A DNA stretch of 64,000 nt from DT-110 sp030148525 (GCA_965227445.1 OZ245751.1:496001-560000), one strand, 5' to 3'; shown: positions 9,501 to 17,774, counted from the first letter of the stretch. A program made the numbers and translations. The notes: generated by a model not told the origin, from the letters alone.

Positions 9501-9563
9501 TGGATCCAGCTTCGCGTTGATGGACAAGCTGCCGCTACGCAGCGCGTATTACTTCGCAACTAA
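6531..9563 (+). CDS. secreted protein with six CHRD domains and a T9SS type A sorting domain
   Basis: A 1010-residue protein with a signal peptide (residues 1-21, ending LQAQ). Six copies of a CHRD (chordin-like) domain begin near residues 24, 154, 283, 412, 541 and 669, a period of about 129 residues; each contains an AGGAHLH-like motif and ends YANIHT...GGELRGQ. An immunoglobulin-like region follows (about 800-915) and the last 80 residues (FRAYPTVTTGNV ... GMYWIQLRVDG) form a Por-type sorting domain that directs secretion by T9SS and cell-surface anchoring. CHRD function in bacteria is poorly known; a surface-binding or matrix role is inferred. It faces the ECF sigma operon across 178 bases. 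Confidence 0.92.
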   Translation: MRRIYVFSFLLLISGLTVLQAQDTFRATLSGRHEVLPVLSNGTGSIEAVLDGNELTVTGSFSGLDGMFDPTVAGGSHLHIGYAGENGPVAISLVANTSLDLRSGSYEAAANTYTLTEDQVTALRERRMYVNIHTTKFGGGELRGQLLPASDATYFINLMGSNEVPSAMTQASGALTLEVRNDSLFVSGAFSGLEGDYDASIAGGAHLHTGMAGENGGVDILLNATTDADLKGGIFAAADNGFALDANQMAMLEARGYYANLHSTTFPGGELRGQVTGMAQAVFRAHLSGMNENPVVVSGAGGQILGELHGDSLIVHGSFDELESPVAVAIAGGLHLHLGAAGSNGPVAIPLTADLDADQQGGTLNAATNTYTLDSDARAALMARGIYLNIHSNLEQAGEIRGQMLPEAQIVFHGNLNGVQEVPDVTTTAYGAIKGELNGDILTISGSYNELSALVDVSIAGGAHLHQAAAGATGGVDFVLTSDFDLDMTAGAFAASNNSFELDSAQVAALRARKYYANIHTLDFGGGELRAQLLAEANYYFTTPLSGAVEVPTPIDTDARGLFIFEVRNESMVGVGSLNGLSSAINTDIAGGAHLHAGMAGQAGPVVKLLNLTIDGGTSATLEASDNVIEMTSGQLDTLRDRGFYANIHTMNFAAGELRGQTLPMANAYLMTTLAGINEVQPVMTGASGGLAIELNGDVLTTTGSFANLESAFDANIAGGAHLHTAGPGANGGVDILLNTDVSMDATAGVYRADNNRDTLTESQIMTFLDGGYYANIHTSGNPSGELRGQVLPQLNFFPDNAPAIAAPADGVELTLEGALSTLLNITWMDSAEDDTEVAYIWQAAIDADFDTLVFQANTGGNASLDLTYGALDTLLASLGVQAGATATVYHRVVATDGSNQTAGMGSVANFTRSTATNTQNLLADGSSFRAYPTVTTGNVRLEAQLRDAGAMEVIIMNAVGQPVQRIRTIGTGERLQENIDLSGRAAGMYWIQLRVDGQAAATQRVLLRN

Positions 9564-9619
9564 AAAGAACCGATAATGGTTTTTGGAGACTTATAATTTG
9601 GAATAGGTTGTTTTGAAGT

Positions 9620-9652
9620 GGGGCCGTCGTCAGACGGTCCCATCTTTTTTTT
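9620..9652 (+). terminator. intrinsic terminator after the CHRD gene
   Basis: Stem GGGGCCGTC / GACGGTCCC (one G-T pair), loop GTCA, followed by a T-rich run at 9644-9652. It lies inside the TTG-started extension of the next frame and so argues that the next gene begins at ATG 9667. Confidence 0.88.
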
Positions 9653-9666
9653 ACCTTTCGGTAAAA

Positions 9667-10278
9667 ATGGCCTACAATCGACGTTCCTACAGCCTGGGGC
9701 AGGTAGCCTATAAACTGGGGCTATCCTGGGTGGGCGATGATACTGATGGTACCCTGCCTTTCCTCCGGGATTTTCAATTGTTGCGTGGCCACAGTAAGAA
9801 AATCAAGCACCTGATGCAGGAACGCGACGGCCTGTTGGAAACGGATATCCGGATTTTCGATTATCAGCATACTATCTCCGCCGGGAATACCCATAAGAAA
9901 GAAAATCAAACCGTTTTTTTCGTCCAGTCCCAACATCTGGGGCTACCCGAGCTATACCTGCGCCCGGAACACTTTCTGCACAAAGTAGGCGAATACCTGA
10001 ATCTGACCCGGGACATTGATTTTGAAGAGCACCCCGAATTTTCCAAACAGTACCGGCTTACCGGAAAAGACGAAGACTTTATTCGGGCATCTCTTAAAGA
10101 GGATGTGCTGCACTTTTTTACCTTCAATAAAAAGTGGTCGTTCGAGGGGGTGGGGTACTATTTTATTCTCTACCGTCGCAATAAACTAATCTCACCCGAT
10201 GAAATTGAGCGGTTTTACCAAATGGGTAAACACCTGATCCGCATGCTGAAATCAGACTTTCCACCCATCAATCCATAG
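9667..10278 (+). CDS. conserved hypothetical protein, unknown family
   Basis: A 203-residue soluble protein with no signal peptide or membrane segment. I do not recognise the family. It is rich in aromatic and charged residues and reads as two halves: an N-terminal part (MAYNRRSYSLG ... GDDTDGTLPFLRDFQLL) and a C-terminal part with EEHPEFSKQYRLTGKDED and a predicted beta-rich region ending in an acidic helix (PDEIERFYQMGKHLIRML). The ATG at 9667 is preferred over TTG 9613, which falls before the terminator of the CHRD gene. It precedes dnaE by 107 bases; no functional link is evident. Confidence 0.75.
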   Translation: MAYNRRSYSLGQVAYKLGLSWVGDDTDGTLPFLRDFQLLRGHSKKIKHLMQERDGLLETDIRIFDYQHTISAGNTHKKENQTVFFVQSQHLGLPELYLRPEHFLHKVGEYLNLTRDIDFEEHPEFSKQYRLTGKDEDFIRASLKEDVLHFFTFNKKWSFEGVGYYFILYRRNKLISPDEIERFYQMGKHLIRMLKSDFPPINP

Positions 10279-10385
10279 GTGTGGAAAACTTACCTTGAGT
10301 ACATCCAGAAGGCACCACAAATTGTTTTTATCTTTCAAGAATTACATTCTGTGGAAGATAACACACCATAAAGTTCAGCCCAATT

Positions 10386-13300
10386 ATGCCTGACTACGTT
10401 CACCTGCATTGCCATACTCAATATTCGCTACTCGACGGAGCTTCGGAGATCGGCGCCATGATGGATAAGGCCGCCGCCGACGGTCAGAAGGGGGTTACCC
10501 TTTCGGATCACGGGAATATGTACGGCGCCTTTAAATTTGTGGCCGAGGCGGAACGGAGAGACCTGAAGCCCATCATCGCCTGTGAATTTTACCTGGTCGA
10601 AGATCGCCACAAAAAGGCGTTTTCGCGGGCAGCAGGTGAAAAGGATCAGCGTTTCCATCAATTGCTCATCGCCAAGAATACAAAAGGATACGAAAACCTG
10701 TCTAAGCTCTGCTCCCTGGGCTTTATCGAGGGGCTGTACGGCAAGTTTCCCCGCATCGATAAGGAATTGGTGTTGCAGTACCACGAGGGCTTGATTGCTA
10801 CTTCTTGCTGCATCGGGGCCGAAATTCCCCAAACCATACTAAAAGGAGACATCGAGGAGGCCGAAAAGAAATTGAAATGGTGGCTGGATCTGTTTGGCGA
10901 GGACTTCTACATTGAATTGCAACGCCACCGGGGGCTGGAGAATATTGATGGCACCGGGGTGAGCCAGGAGGATATCAATCAGCAACTGCTGGCTTTCGCC
11001 AAAAAATACGACGTCAAGGTCATCTGCACCAATGACTCACACTACGTAGAGGAGGATGACTATTTACCACACGATATATTGCTGTGCATTAATACGAACA
11101 GTTTGATTGAGGATGAAAAGCGGTTCCGTTTCCCGAGTTCCGATTTCTACTTCAAGTCGCAGGCGGAGATGAATCAGCTGTTCAAGGATGTTCCTGAATC
11201 AGTGGACAATACCATGGAAATCTACGACAAGGTAGACTCCCTGAAGCTGGCCAGGGATATTCTATTGCCCGCTTTCCCCATGCCTGAGCGATTCAAAACC
11301 CAGGACGAATACCTGCGCCACCTTACCTACGAAGGTGCCAAAAAACGCTACGGGACCATTACCCCCGAAATAAGTGAGCGTCTTGATTTTGAGTTGTCGG
11401 TCATTGAGCAGTCGGGTTATCCGGGCTACTTCCTGATCGTCCAGGATTTCACCACCACTGCCCGGGAGATGGGTGTATCGGTGGGACCGGGGCGTGGCTC
11501 GGCCGCGGGATCAGCCGTAGCCTATTGTATCGGCATCACCAATGTGGATCCCATTAAATACGACCTGCTGTTTGAGCGCTTCCTCAACCCCGAACGGGTA
11601 TCCATGCCGGATATCGATATTGACTTTGATGATGAGGGTCGCCAAAAGGTTATCGATTATGTAATCGATAAATACGGACAAAATCAGGTGGCCCAGATTG
11701 TCACCTACGGCACCATGGCCGCCAAGATGTCGCTGCGCGATGTAGGCCGGGTACTCGATATTCCGCTGTCGGAAGTGGATAGGGTTGCTAAAGTCTTCCC
11801 CGCCCACCTGAAAGCCACTCTGAATAAGGTGCTGGCCGACGGTGATGTGGACGGAAAATTGAAGGGTTCCCTGAATTCGGAAGAACTCGAAAAGGCCTAT
11901 CAATTCCGCAAGATGGCCGATGCCGGCGACGACATAGGGCATATGATCCAGACCGCCAAGAAGCTGGAGGGGTCGGTTCGGAATACGGGGATTCACGCCT
12001 GTGGGGTAGTGATCACCCCCGACGAGATCACCAAATACGTACCGGTAAAAGCGGATAAGGACACCGGAATGTTGGTCTCCCAGTTCGACAACAGTGTCGC
12101 GGAGGATGCCGGCCTGCTGAAGATGGACTTCCTGGGACTGAAAACCCTGACCATCATCAAGAAAGCCGTGGCCATGGTGAAAACCAACCACGGGGTGGAA
12201 CTCGACATGGACATGGTTCCGCTTGATGATGAAGAGACCTATAAACTATTCCAAAAGGGAGAAACGATCGGCATCTTCCAGTACGAGAGTTCCGGGATGC
12301 AGAAGTACATGAAGGAGCTGGTCCCCTCCGCTTTTGAGGATCTGATCGCCATGAACGCTTTGTACCGTCCGGGGCCGCTGGAATACATACCCGAATTTAT
12401 TGACCGCAAGCACGGCCGCAAGCCCGTAATCTACGACCTGCCGGAAATGCAGGAATACCTGGAAGAGACGTACGGAATTACGGTCTATCAGGAGCAGGTG
12501 ATGCTGCTTTCGCAAAAATTGGCGGGCTTTACGAAGGGCCAGGCCGATATGCTGCGGAAGGGTATGGGGAAAAAGAAGAAAAAGATCATCGACATGCTCC
12601 ACCCCAAATTCCTGGAGGGTGGTAAAGAGCGTGGCCACTCGGAAGAGACCCTGCAAAAGATCTGGAAAGACTGGGAAGCATTTGCATCTTACGCCTTTAA
12701 TAAGTCTCACTCGACTTGTTATGCCTTCGTCGCATTTCAGACTGCCTACCTGAAGGCACACTACCCGGCCGAATTCATGGCTTCCGTTCTGACGAACAAT
12801 AAGAACGACATCTCTAAGGTAACCTTCTTTTTAGAGGAGTGTAAGCGCATGGGATTAAGTGTACTTGGTCCCTCCGTGAATGCATCTATGTCGGACTTTT
12901 CAGTGGATAAGGAGGGGAATATCCGTTTTGGCTTATCCGCCATTAAAGGGGTAGGGGAAGGCCCCGTGGAAGAAATTTTGACCAACCGCGAAGAGGAGGG
13001 GCCGTTCGAGAGCTTCTTCGATATGATGCGCCGCCTCAATCTGAGATCAGTCAATAAAAAGGTACTGGAAAGCCTGGCACTCAGTGGCGGATTGGATTGT
13101 TTTGAGGCTGATCGGGCACTTTATTTCACCCCTTCGGAAAAATACGATACCCTTTTGGAGCATGCCCTGCGCTACGGGAATGCCTACCACGCCCAGAAGA
13201 GCCAGGCCAAAAATTCCCTTTTTGGCGAAACGGACGAAGTGATGATTCCCGAACCCAAACTCCCGGAACACCACCCCTGGCCCTTGGTGGAGCGGTTGAA

Positions 13301-13922
13301 CCGGGAAAAAGAAGTTACCGGGATTTTTATCAGCGGTCACCCCCTTGATGACTACCGCCTCGAGGTGGAGAACTTTATGACCTGTTCCCTCAATAAAGCG
13401 GAAAACCACATCCACAATGGGTCCATCAAACTGGGAGGAATTCTGACCAAAGCCATTCACCGCATTAGTAAAAACGGTAACGGCTGGGGAATCTTTGAGA
13501 TGAGCGATTTTGACGGAAGTCTGGAATTCAAGCTATTCGGAGAAGACTACCTGAACTTTAAGAACCTGCTCGAGGAAGGCAAAGCCCTATACGTGAAGGC
13601 AAAGTTCCAGAAATCGTGGCGAGGGGAAGAAATGGAGCTGAAAGTCCAGGAAGTCCGCCTGCTCGAAGGCGTTGCCGAAAACCTGACGGAGTCGATCACC
13701 CTTAAACTTCCGCTGGAACGCATATCCCCCGAAGTCATTCAGGAACTGGATGCTATATGTGAGCAATACACGGGTAAACACCGGTTGCGCATGGAGATCA
13801 TCGATCCCATTAAACGCATGAAAGTGCCGATGATCGCCCGTGAGCGCATGGTGAACGCCGACAACGACTTCATTCGCGAGTTGGATCGCATCGGGCTGGA
13901 GTTTTATTTGAATGCTTCCTAA
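10386..13922 (+). CDS. dnaE: DNA polymerase III subunit alpha
   Basis: The catalytic subunit of the replicative polymerase, 1178 residues, close to the usual 1150-1200. The N-terminal PHP domain begins VHLHCHTQYSLLDGA and contains SDHGNMYGAF. The polymerase core has GPGRGSAAGS near residue 370 and the catalytic acidic triplet in PDIDIDFDDEGR (Asp at about 409, 411 and 413). The helix-hairpin-helix region (FGLSAIKGVGEGPVEEI) lies near 860 and an OB-fold region (KLGGILTKAIHRISKNG) near 1015. No separate exonuclease domain is inserted, so this is DnaE rather than PolC. A heptamer repeat starts one base after the stop. Confidence 0.98.
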   Translation: MPDYVHLHCHTQYSLLDGASEIGAMMDKAAADGQKGVTLSDHGNMYGAFKFVAEAERRDLKPIIACEFYLVEDRHKKAFSRAAGEKDQRFHQLLIAKNTKGYENLSKLCSLGFIEGLYGKFPRIDKELVLQYHEGLIATSCCIGAEIPQTILKGDIEEAEKKLKWWLDLFGEDFYIELQRHRGLENIDGTGVSQEDINQQLLAFAKKYDVKVICTNDSHYVEEDDYLPHDILLCINTNSLIEDEKRFRFPSSDFYFKSQAEMNQLFKDVPESVDNTMEIYDKVDSLKLARDILLPAFPMPERFKTQDEYLRHLTYEGAKKRYGTITPEISERLDFELSVIEQSGYPGYFLIVQDFTTTAREMGVSVGPGRGSAAGSAVAYCIGITNVDPIKYDLLFERFLNPERVSMPDIDIDFDDEGRQKVIDYVIDKYGQNQVAQIVTYGTMAAKMSLRDVGRVLDIPLSEVDRVAKVFPAHLKATLNKVLADGDVDGKLKGSLNSEELEKAYQFRKMADAGDDIGHMIQTAKKLEGSVRNTGIHACGVVITPDEITKYVPVKADKDTGMLVSQFDNSVAEDAGLLKMDFLGLKTLTIIKKAVAMVKTNHGVELDMDMVPLDDEETYKLFQKGETIGIFQYESSGMQKYMKELVPSAFEDLIAMNALYRPGPLEYIPEFIDRKHGRKPVIYDLPEMQEYLEETYGITVYQEQVMLLSQKLAGFTKGQADMLRKGMGKKKKKIIDMLHPKFLEGGKERGHSEETLQKIWKDWEAFASYAFNKSHSTCYAFVAFQTAYLKAHYPAEFMASVLTNNKNDISKVTFFLEECKRMGLSVLGPSVNASMSDFSVDKEGNIRFGLSAIKGVGEGPVEEILTNREEEGPFESFFDMMRRLNLRSVNKKVLESLALSGGLDCFEADRALYFTPSEKYDTLLEHALRYGNAYHAQKSQAKNSLFGETDEVMIPEPKLPEHHPWPLVERLNREKEVTGIFISGHPLDDYRLEVENFMTCSLNKAENHIHNGSIKLGGILTKAIHRISKNGNGWGIFEMSDFDGSLEFKLFGEDYLNFKNLLEEGKALYVKAKFQKSWRGEEMELKVQEVRLLEGVAENLTESITLKLPLERISPEVIQELDAICEQYTGKHRLRMEIIDPIKRMKVPMIARERMVNADNDFIRELDRIGLEFYLNAS

Positions 13923-13923
13923 A

Positions 13924-13958
13924 CAGGTTTGAGGTTTGAGGTTTGGGGTTTGAGGTTT
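13924..13958. repeat. short tandem heptamer repeat, GGTTTGA/GGTTTGG type
   Basis: Four to five heptamers (GGTTTGA and GGTTTGG variants) in one orientation starting with CAGGTTTGAGG immediately after the dnaE stop. The same unit occurs at 34269-34351 and 49095-49180, there in both orientations. Confidence 0.75.
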
Positions 13959-13988
13959 CCCGCTTTCGCCCGTACGGGCTTCAGCGGG
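13959..13988. repeat. 30-bp palindrome (REP-like)
   Basis: A symmetric element: outer arms CCCGCT / AGCGGG, TTC on both sides, and a perfect inner palindrome GCCCGTACGGGC. A partial second copy (GCGGGCTTCGGCGGG) follows to about 14012. It sits between the heptamer repeat and the promoter of the next gene. Confidence 0.6.
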
Positions 13989-14120
13989 CAGAGCGGGCTT
14001 CGGCGGGCGGGGAAGGTTTGGGGTCGAAGGTGCATAAATCCAAATACTCAATACCCGCTACCCAACACCAGTGTTAAAACAAAAATGTTTAATTAAAAAG
14101 TTTTTGTTTTAAAAAATACA

Positions 14121-14128
14121 TATATTTG
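14121..14128 (+). promoter_or_regulatory. -7 promoter element (TATATTTG) of the membrane/coiled-coil gene
   Basis: Exact TAnnTTTG match 33 bases before the ATG at 14162. A TTTG at 14103-14106 is closer than the usual -33 spacing, so only the -7 element is well supported. Confidence 0.5.
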
Positions 14129-14161
14129 AGTCATTGTTCGATCGCAGAAAACCAATGACTC

Positions 14162-16048
14162 ATGAAAGTGCATATTTCGCCCCCGAAGAACAAGGATTTG
14201 TTTTATCACGAGGCGCAAACAGCCCGCAAGGCACGCTATATAATTGGTGGTCTTCAACTCCTAAGTGGTGCAACGGCCCTGATTGGTCTGCGAATCTATT
14301 TTGATGAATGGCTTAGTGACATGCACTGGGGATTGCAGTACCTGATTATGGCGGGTATTGCCCTGGTTCTCGTTGCGCCCGGTGAGATGGGCATCCGGGA
14401 AACCTGGGCTTATCTGTTCCGGGCTTTGCTCAATCGCTTTAATAAGGGACTCGATCTGTTCTCGATCATTCTCATGTGCTGTGTAGCCATTTCCCTGACG
14501 GGTTATTCGTTTTACCTTTCCCAATACGCCACCCGGAATTCCCTGAAGCGGGTAGCTCCTACCGTTGAGTTACAGGATACCCGGGAAGTCAGTGAAGCCT
14601 ACGAAGCAGAAATGGGGCGGATTGCCCGTGACTACGCTACCCGGCGAAACGATATCAACACCCGCTATGACGAACTGGTGCAGGCAGAACAAAATTTTTA
14701 CACCAATCAAATTACGGCTAATGAGGCCAAGATCGATCAGTATAAAAAGCGGGAATGGTCGACCGGGCAGCGCTATACCAGTCGCATTAACGGGTTGGAG
14801 TCAAAAAACCTGGAGCTAGAGACCAAACTGGCTGAATCCGTAAAGGAGCTAAAGCAAAAACAGAATGGAGAATTAGCTGCGGTTGAGACCTGGCGGGCGA
14901 CGGCCGAGCAGGAAACCCGGGACGAAAAGAAAACTAATAAATCTACTATTGTTGATCGCAATCAAGAATTGGAAGAAGAAAACCGGGCCTTTGCCAATAT
15001 GTTTGCCACCCTGGTAGCCCGCTTCGCCGCCTGGTCCGTCATCCTGGTCATTCTATTCACCGGTTACCTGGAGGTCTTCTACTTTAAAACGGGTATTAAG
15101 CGGGTTGTGAAATTTCGAACTACTGATTTTCAGGCCCCCGTATTTGTTGAGCTTCTGGCCTTCCCGTACGTGTATTTTAGTCGGCACCTGGCAAATTTTG
15201 TGCGATCCAAATACCATACCCTGCCGGAACTAATGAATGCTCCGGGAACCGAAGACCTCCTGGCAGATAGCGATTTTGACGATTACACACCTCAGGAACC
15301 ACCATCGAAAAAGCCAATGAAAGAAACCGTTCCGGAGGTACCCCCCAATGACAAAGAGGAAGATCGCCCTGAAGAAACGGCTGACCAGGGGGAGGAACTG
15401 CGCACAGACCCCTCAAAATCCAAGGAAGCAGTACCCGAGAACCTGGAGTTTTGGTTGGAAGAACTCGAGCGGGAAGCCGGTGAACAAGAGCCGGTAGATT
15501 CCCCTGCGGTTGCCAGCGAACCGGAGCCCGAAGATTCCGAAAACGAAGATCCGGAGCCATCCGAAACGGACCAGGCAACTCCGGAACCGGAAGCAGATCT
15601 TGATGAAGAGCCAGGTACGCTGTTTTACCAGGCGCGGGAGCAGAGTAAGCAAGAACGCGGAGAACCTGCACGCGATGCCAGGCCCTCCGAAAAGCAGGCT
15701 GGTAAAGGTACTTATACGGATACATCCGGCGCCTTCAAAAACGTGGAAGAACAAGCACCAATATCATCGGGGGTACAGGACCTCGATTTTGACCAGCAGG
15801 CCGACTTTGGCATTACCATCAAACATGTGGACCGCCGTACGGGACGTATATCCTATTTCGACGCCAATGACCTCGATGCCTTTCTGGAAGAATACCAGGC
15901 AAAAATGGATGATGCTGCGGAGATGTATCACGATACCGGAGACCCCGTGTATCTGGCCTCCATTGAAGATGCCCGGTCCGGCTTGTCCTATTGGCAAGGC
16001 AGGCGCGTAGAGTTGATGCAGAAAATGTCGTCAAACGGTCGCTATTGA
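14162..16048 (+). CDS. large membrane protein with coiled coil and acidic tail, unknown function
   Basis: A 628-residue protein I cannot assign. Visible layout: a short polar N-terminus, three hydrophobic segments (about 27-45, 59-80, 97-121), a long charged coiled coil (about 135-275, many E/K/R/Q), a fourth membrane helix (about 288-310), then a cytoplasmic tail with a very acidic, proline- and glutamate-rich low-complexity stretch (about 360-530) and a small ordered C-terminal domain (from about 540). The TM - coiled coil - TM arrangement recalls DUF4407 proteins, but I see no diagnostic motif. It has its own promoter and is transcribed alone. Confidence 0.8.
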   Translation: MKVHISPPKNKDLFYHEAQTARKARYIIGGLQLLSGATALIGLRIYFDEWLSDMHWGLQYLIMAGIALVLVAPGEMGIRETWAYLFRALLNRFNKGLDLFSIILMCCVAISLTGYSFYLSQYATRNSLKRVAPTVELQDTREVSEAYEAEMGRIARDYATRRNDINTRYDELVQAEQNFYTNQITANEAKIDQYKKREWSTGQRYTSRINGLESKNLELETKLAESVKELKQKQNGELAAVETWRATAEQETRDEKKTNKSTIVDRNQELEEENRAFANMFATLVARFAAWSVILVILFTGYLEVFYFKTGIKRVVKFRTTDFQAPVFVELLAFPYVYFSRHLANFVRSKYHTLPELMNAPGTEDLLADSDFDDYTPQEPPSKKPMKETVPEVPPNDKEEDRPEETADQGEELRTDPSKSKEAVPENLEFWLEELEREAGEQEPVDSPAVASEPEPEDSENEDPEPSETDQATPEPEADLDEEPGTLFYQAREQSKQERGEPARDARPSEKQAGKGTYTDTSGAFKNVEEQAPISSGVQDLDFDQQADFGITIKHVDRRTGRISYFDANDLDAFLEEYQAKMDDAAEMYHDTGDPVYLASIEDARSGLSYWQGRRVELMQKMSSNGRY

Positions 16049-16149
16049 TAGGTGTAAGCCTTTGATTCATAGTGTTTAACTAATTCTTAACGGCCTCTTT
16101 AGCGACTGTAAGGCAGCAATTTGACATCTTTGGTAAAAAAGTATACGAG

Positions 16150-16677
16150 ATGCAAAAACTATGGCACATTTGTTTCTTTTTGGTGGGGCTGACTCTCCTG
16201 TCAGGCTGTCAATCAACCGGCGGTACGGAGGCTGCTGAAGACGAAGGACCCAAGCCGCTCTACACCACCTATGAGACCTTTGATGAAATTGCCCCCATTT
16301 TTAACAAGCAAACCGACACTACCTACGTAATTAATTTCTGGGCGACCTGGTGCAAACCCTGTGTGGAAGAGCTGCCTTATTTCGAGCAATTACACGAAAA
16401 ATATCAGGGTGAAAAAGTTAAAATCATTTTGGTAAGCCTGGATTTTCCGAACCAAATTGAAACAAAGCTCATTCCTTTTTTAGAGGAGCGGCAGTTGGGA
16501 CCCGAAATTGCTTTATTGCTCGATGATGACATCAATAGTTGGGGAGACCAGGTCGATCCCCAATGGGGAGGAGCTATTCCGATTACTTTGGTGTACGATG
16601 CCGAAAAACGTTCCTTCCACGGAACTCAGTTTGCCTCCTATGAGGAGCTGGAATCTATGGTGGAAGGTGTCTTATAG
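16150..16677 (+). CDS. TlpA-like thioredoxin-fold lipoprotein
   Basis: A 175-residue lipoprotein (signal peptide with lipobox LLSGC, lipidated Cys20) carrying a thioredoxin fold. The redox site is WATWCKPC (Cys68 and Cys71), with the cis-proline region at AIPITLV. TlpA/ResA-type proteins reduce disulfides in the periplasm, for example during c-type cytochrome maturation, which fits the cytochrome genes found elsewhere in the window. The next gene, 47 bases downstream, encodes a second exported thioredoxin-fold protein, so the two are probably one operon. Confidence 0.9.
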   Translation: MQKLWHICFFLVGLTLLSGCQSTGGTEAAEDEGPKPLYTTYETFDEIAPIFNKQTDTTYVINFWATWCKPCVEELPYFEQLHEKYQGEKVKIILVSLDFPNQIETKLIPFLEERQLGPEIALLLDDDINSWGDQVDPQWGGAIPITLVYDAEKRSFHGTQFASYEELESMVEGVL

Positions 16678-16724
16678 TACATTTTGAATACCCGATTTAT
16701 TAACCACTTATTTAAACGAGGACT

Positions 16725-17366
16725 ATGAAAAAGATTATCGGATTTTCTGCTTTCGTACTGGTAGCAGCAATTGGATTTTTTGCCATTAGTGCTGCCCAAC
16801 CACAGCCCGAAGCTGAGGGCCTGGAAGTAGGCGATACTGCCCCTGATTTCGAATTGATGAACATCGACGGGAGCATGGTGTCACTGGCTGATTACGAAGC
16901 CGAAGAAGGACACGAGGATGTGAAAGGATACATCGTAACCTTCACGTGTAATACCTGTCCTTACGCTGTAGCCTATGAAGACCGCCTGATCGAGACCCAC
17001 GAAAAAATGGCTCCTAAAGGATGGCCGCTGATCGCTATTCAGCCCAATGATCCGGAGGTTCAGCCCGGTGACAGTATGGAGGAAATGAAAAAGCGTGCTG
17101 GCGAAAAGGACTTCCCTTTTGTATACCTGCTGGATGAAGGCCAGGAAGTATATCCGGCATATGGAGCTAATCGTACTCCGCATATTTTCTTGCTGGATAC
17201 AGATCGCAAAGTACACTATATCGGTGCACTGGATGATAGTCCGCGTGATCCGGAAGGGGTTACGGTAAACTACGTAGAAGATGCCATTGCGGCGATTGAA
17301 AGCGGTAATGAGCCTGATCCTAGTTTCACTAAAGCTATCGGGTGTACGATCAAAACCAAGAAATAG
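16725..17366 (+). CDS. exported AhpC/TSA-type thioredoxin-family protein
   Basis: A 213-residue protein with a hydrophobic N-terminal signal or anchor (residues 1-24) and a peroxiredoxin-like redoxin domain (GDTAPDFEL ... ). The active site reads FTCNTCPYAVAYEDRL with Cys75 and Cys78, the pattern of the Bacteroidetes/cyanobacterial thioredoxin-like group rather than of true AhpC peroxidases. A cis-proline motif NRTPHIFLLD follows. It probably acts as a periplasmic thiol reductase or peroxidase with its upstream neighbour. A strong terminator follows. Confidence 0.88.
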   Translation: MKKIIGFSAFVLVAAIGFFAISAAQPQPEAEGLEVGDTAPDFELMNIDGSMVSLADYEAEEGHEDVKGYIVTFTCNTCPYAVAYEDRLIETHEKMAPKGWPLIAIQPNDPEVQPGDSMEEMKKRAGEKDFPFVYLLDEGQEVYPAYGANRTPHIFLLDTDRKVHYIGALDDSPRDPEGVTVNYVEDAIAAIESGNEPDPSFTKAIGCTIKTKK

Positions 17367-17392
17367 TTTGACAAGGTTTTACGATTTGTTAG

Positions 17393-17426
17393 AGCGGCCT
17401 GTACGTAGCGTACGGCCGCTTTTTTG
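17393..17426 (+). terminator. intrinsic terminator of the thioredoxin-protein operon
   Basis: Stem AGCGGCC-t-GTACG / CGTAC-GGCCGCT with loop TAG and a run of six T from 17420. Confidence 0.9.
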
Positions 17427-17445
17427 TTGAAGGGAAAATAAAAAG

Positions 17446-17475
17446 CCCGAATACAGCTCAATGGCTACATTCGGG
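17446..17475 (-). terminator. intrinsic terminator, minus strand, of the small membrane-protein gene
   Basis: Stem CCCGAAT / ATTCGGG with an inner AGC/GCT pair; read on the minus strand it is followed by GCTTTTTATTTT. It closes the structured 3' region of the gene at 17584-17730. Confidence 0.75.
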
Positions 17476-17523
17476 ATGGAGGGAAGGTCGATATTCCTTC
17501 CGGTAGATGTTGATGGATTTATT

Positions 17524-17582
17524 TAACGTGAGGTTGGAGCCTACCTATTTGCTAATAGGCTGAATGTCAGAGCCTCACGTTA
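17524..17582 (-). other. cruciform-like stem structure in the 3' region of the small membrane-protein gene
   Basis: Perfect 10-bp outer arms (TAACGTGAGG / CCTCACGTTA) enclose a second hairpin (AGCCT..CTATT / AATAGGCT). It begins two bases after the stop of the small gene (minus strand). A further GGAAGG/CCTTCC hairpin lies at about 17483-17502 before the terminator, so the whole 3' region of about 130 bases is folded. Confidence 0.6.
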
Positions 17583-17583
17583 T

Positions 17584-17730
17584 TTACATCATGTCCAGTG
17601 CCTTGACCAGGTAGGTCAGGGAAAAGGGCAGAGCCACCCAAAACCACTCATCCATGTACATGAGCATGAAAATCATGATAACGGTTGATACTAAGAAGAT
17701 GATCCAATCAATAGCGCGGCTGCTTTTCAT
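17584..17730 (-). CDS. small two-helix membrane protein, 48 residues
   Basis: A 48-residue, very hydrophobic protein with two predicted membrane helices (IDWIIFLVSTVIMIFMLMYM and the later WFWVALPFSLTYLVKAL). I do not recognise a family. ATG 17730 is preceded by AAGGA and, further up, by a TATCTTTG promoter element; the longer frame from 17820 would start inside the terminator of the upstream gene, so I reject it. The gene therefore has its own promoter and terminator, and a structured 3' region. A small toxin-like or accessory membrane protein is possible but not shown. Confidence 0.6.
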   Translation of the reverse strand: MKSSRAIDWIIFLVSTVIMIFMLMYMDEWFWVALPFSLTYLVKALDMM

Positions 17731-17774
17731 AGTACTATCCTTTCGTGATTGTGTTTTCTGTTCGAAATCGGGAG

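Noticed and set aside
9613..9666. TTG-started extension of the unknown gene before dnaE
   Set aside because: It covers the intrinsic terminator of the CHRD gene.
11511..12191. 226-codon minus-strand frame inside dnaE
   Set aside because: Antisense to a conserved polymerase core; no domain or start context.
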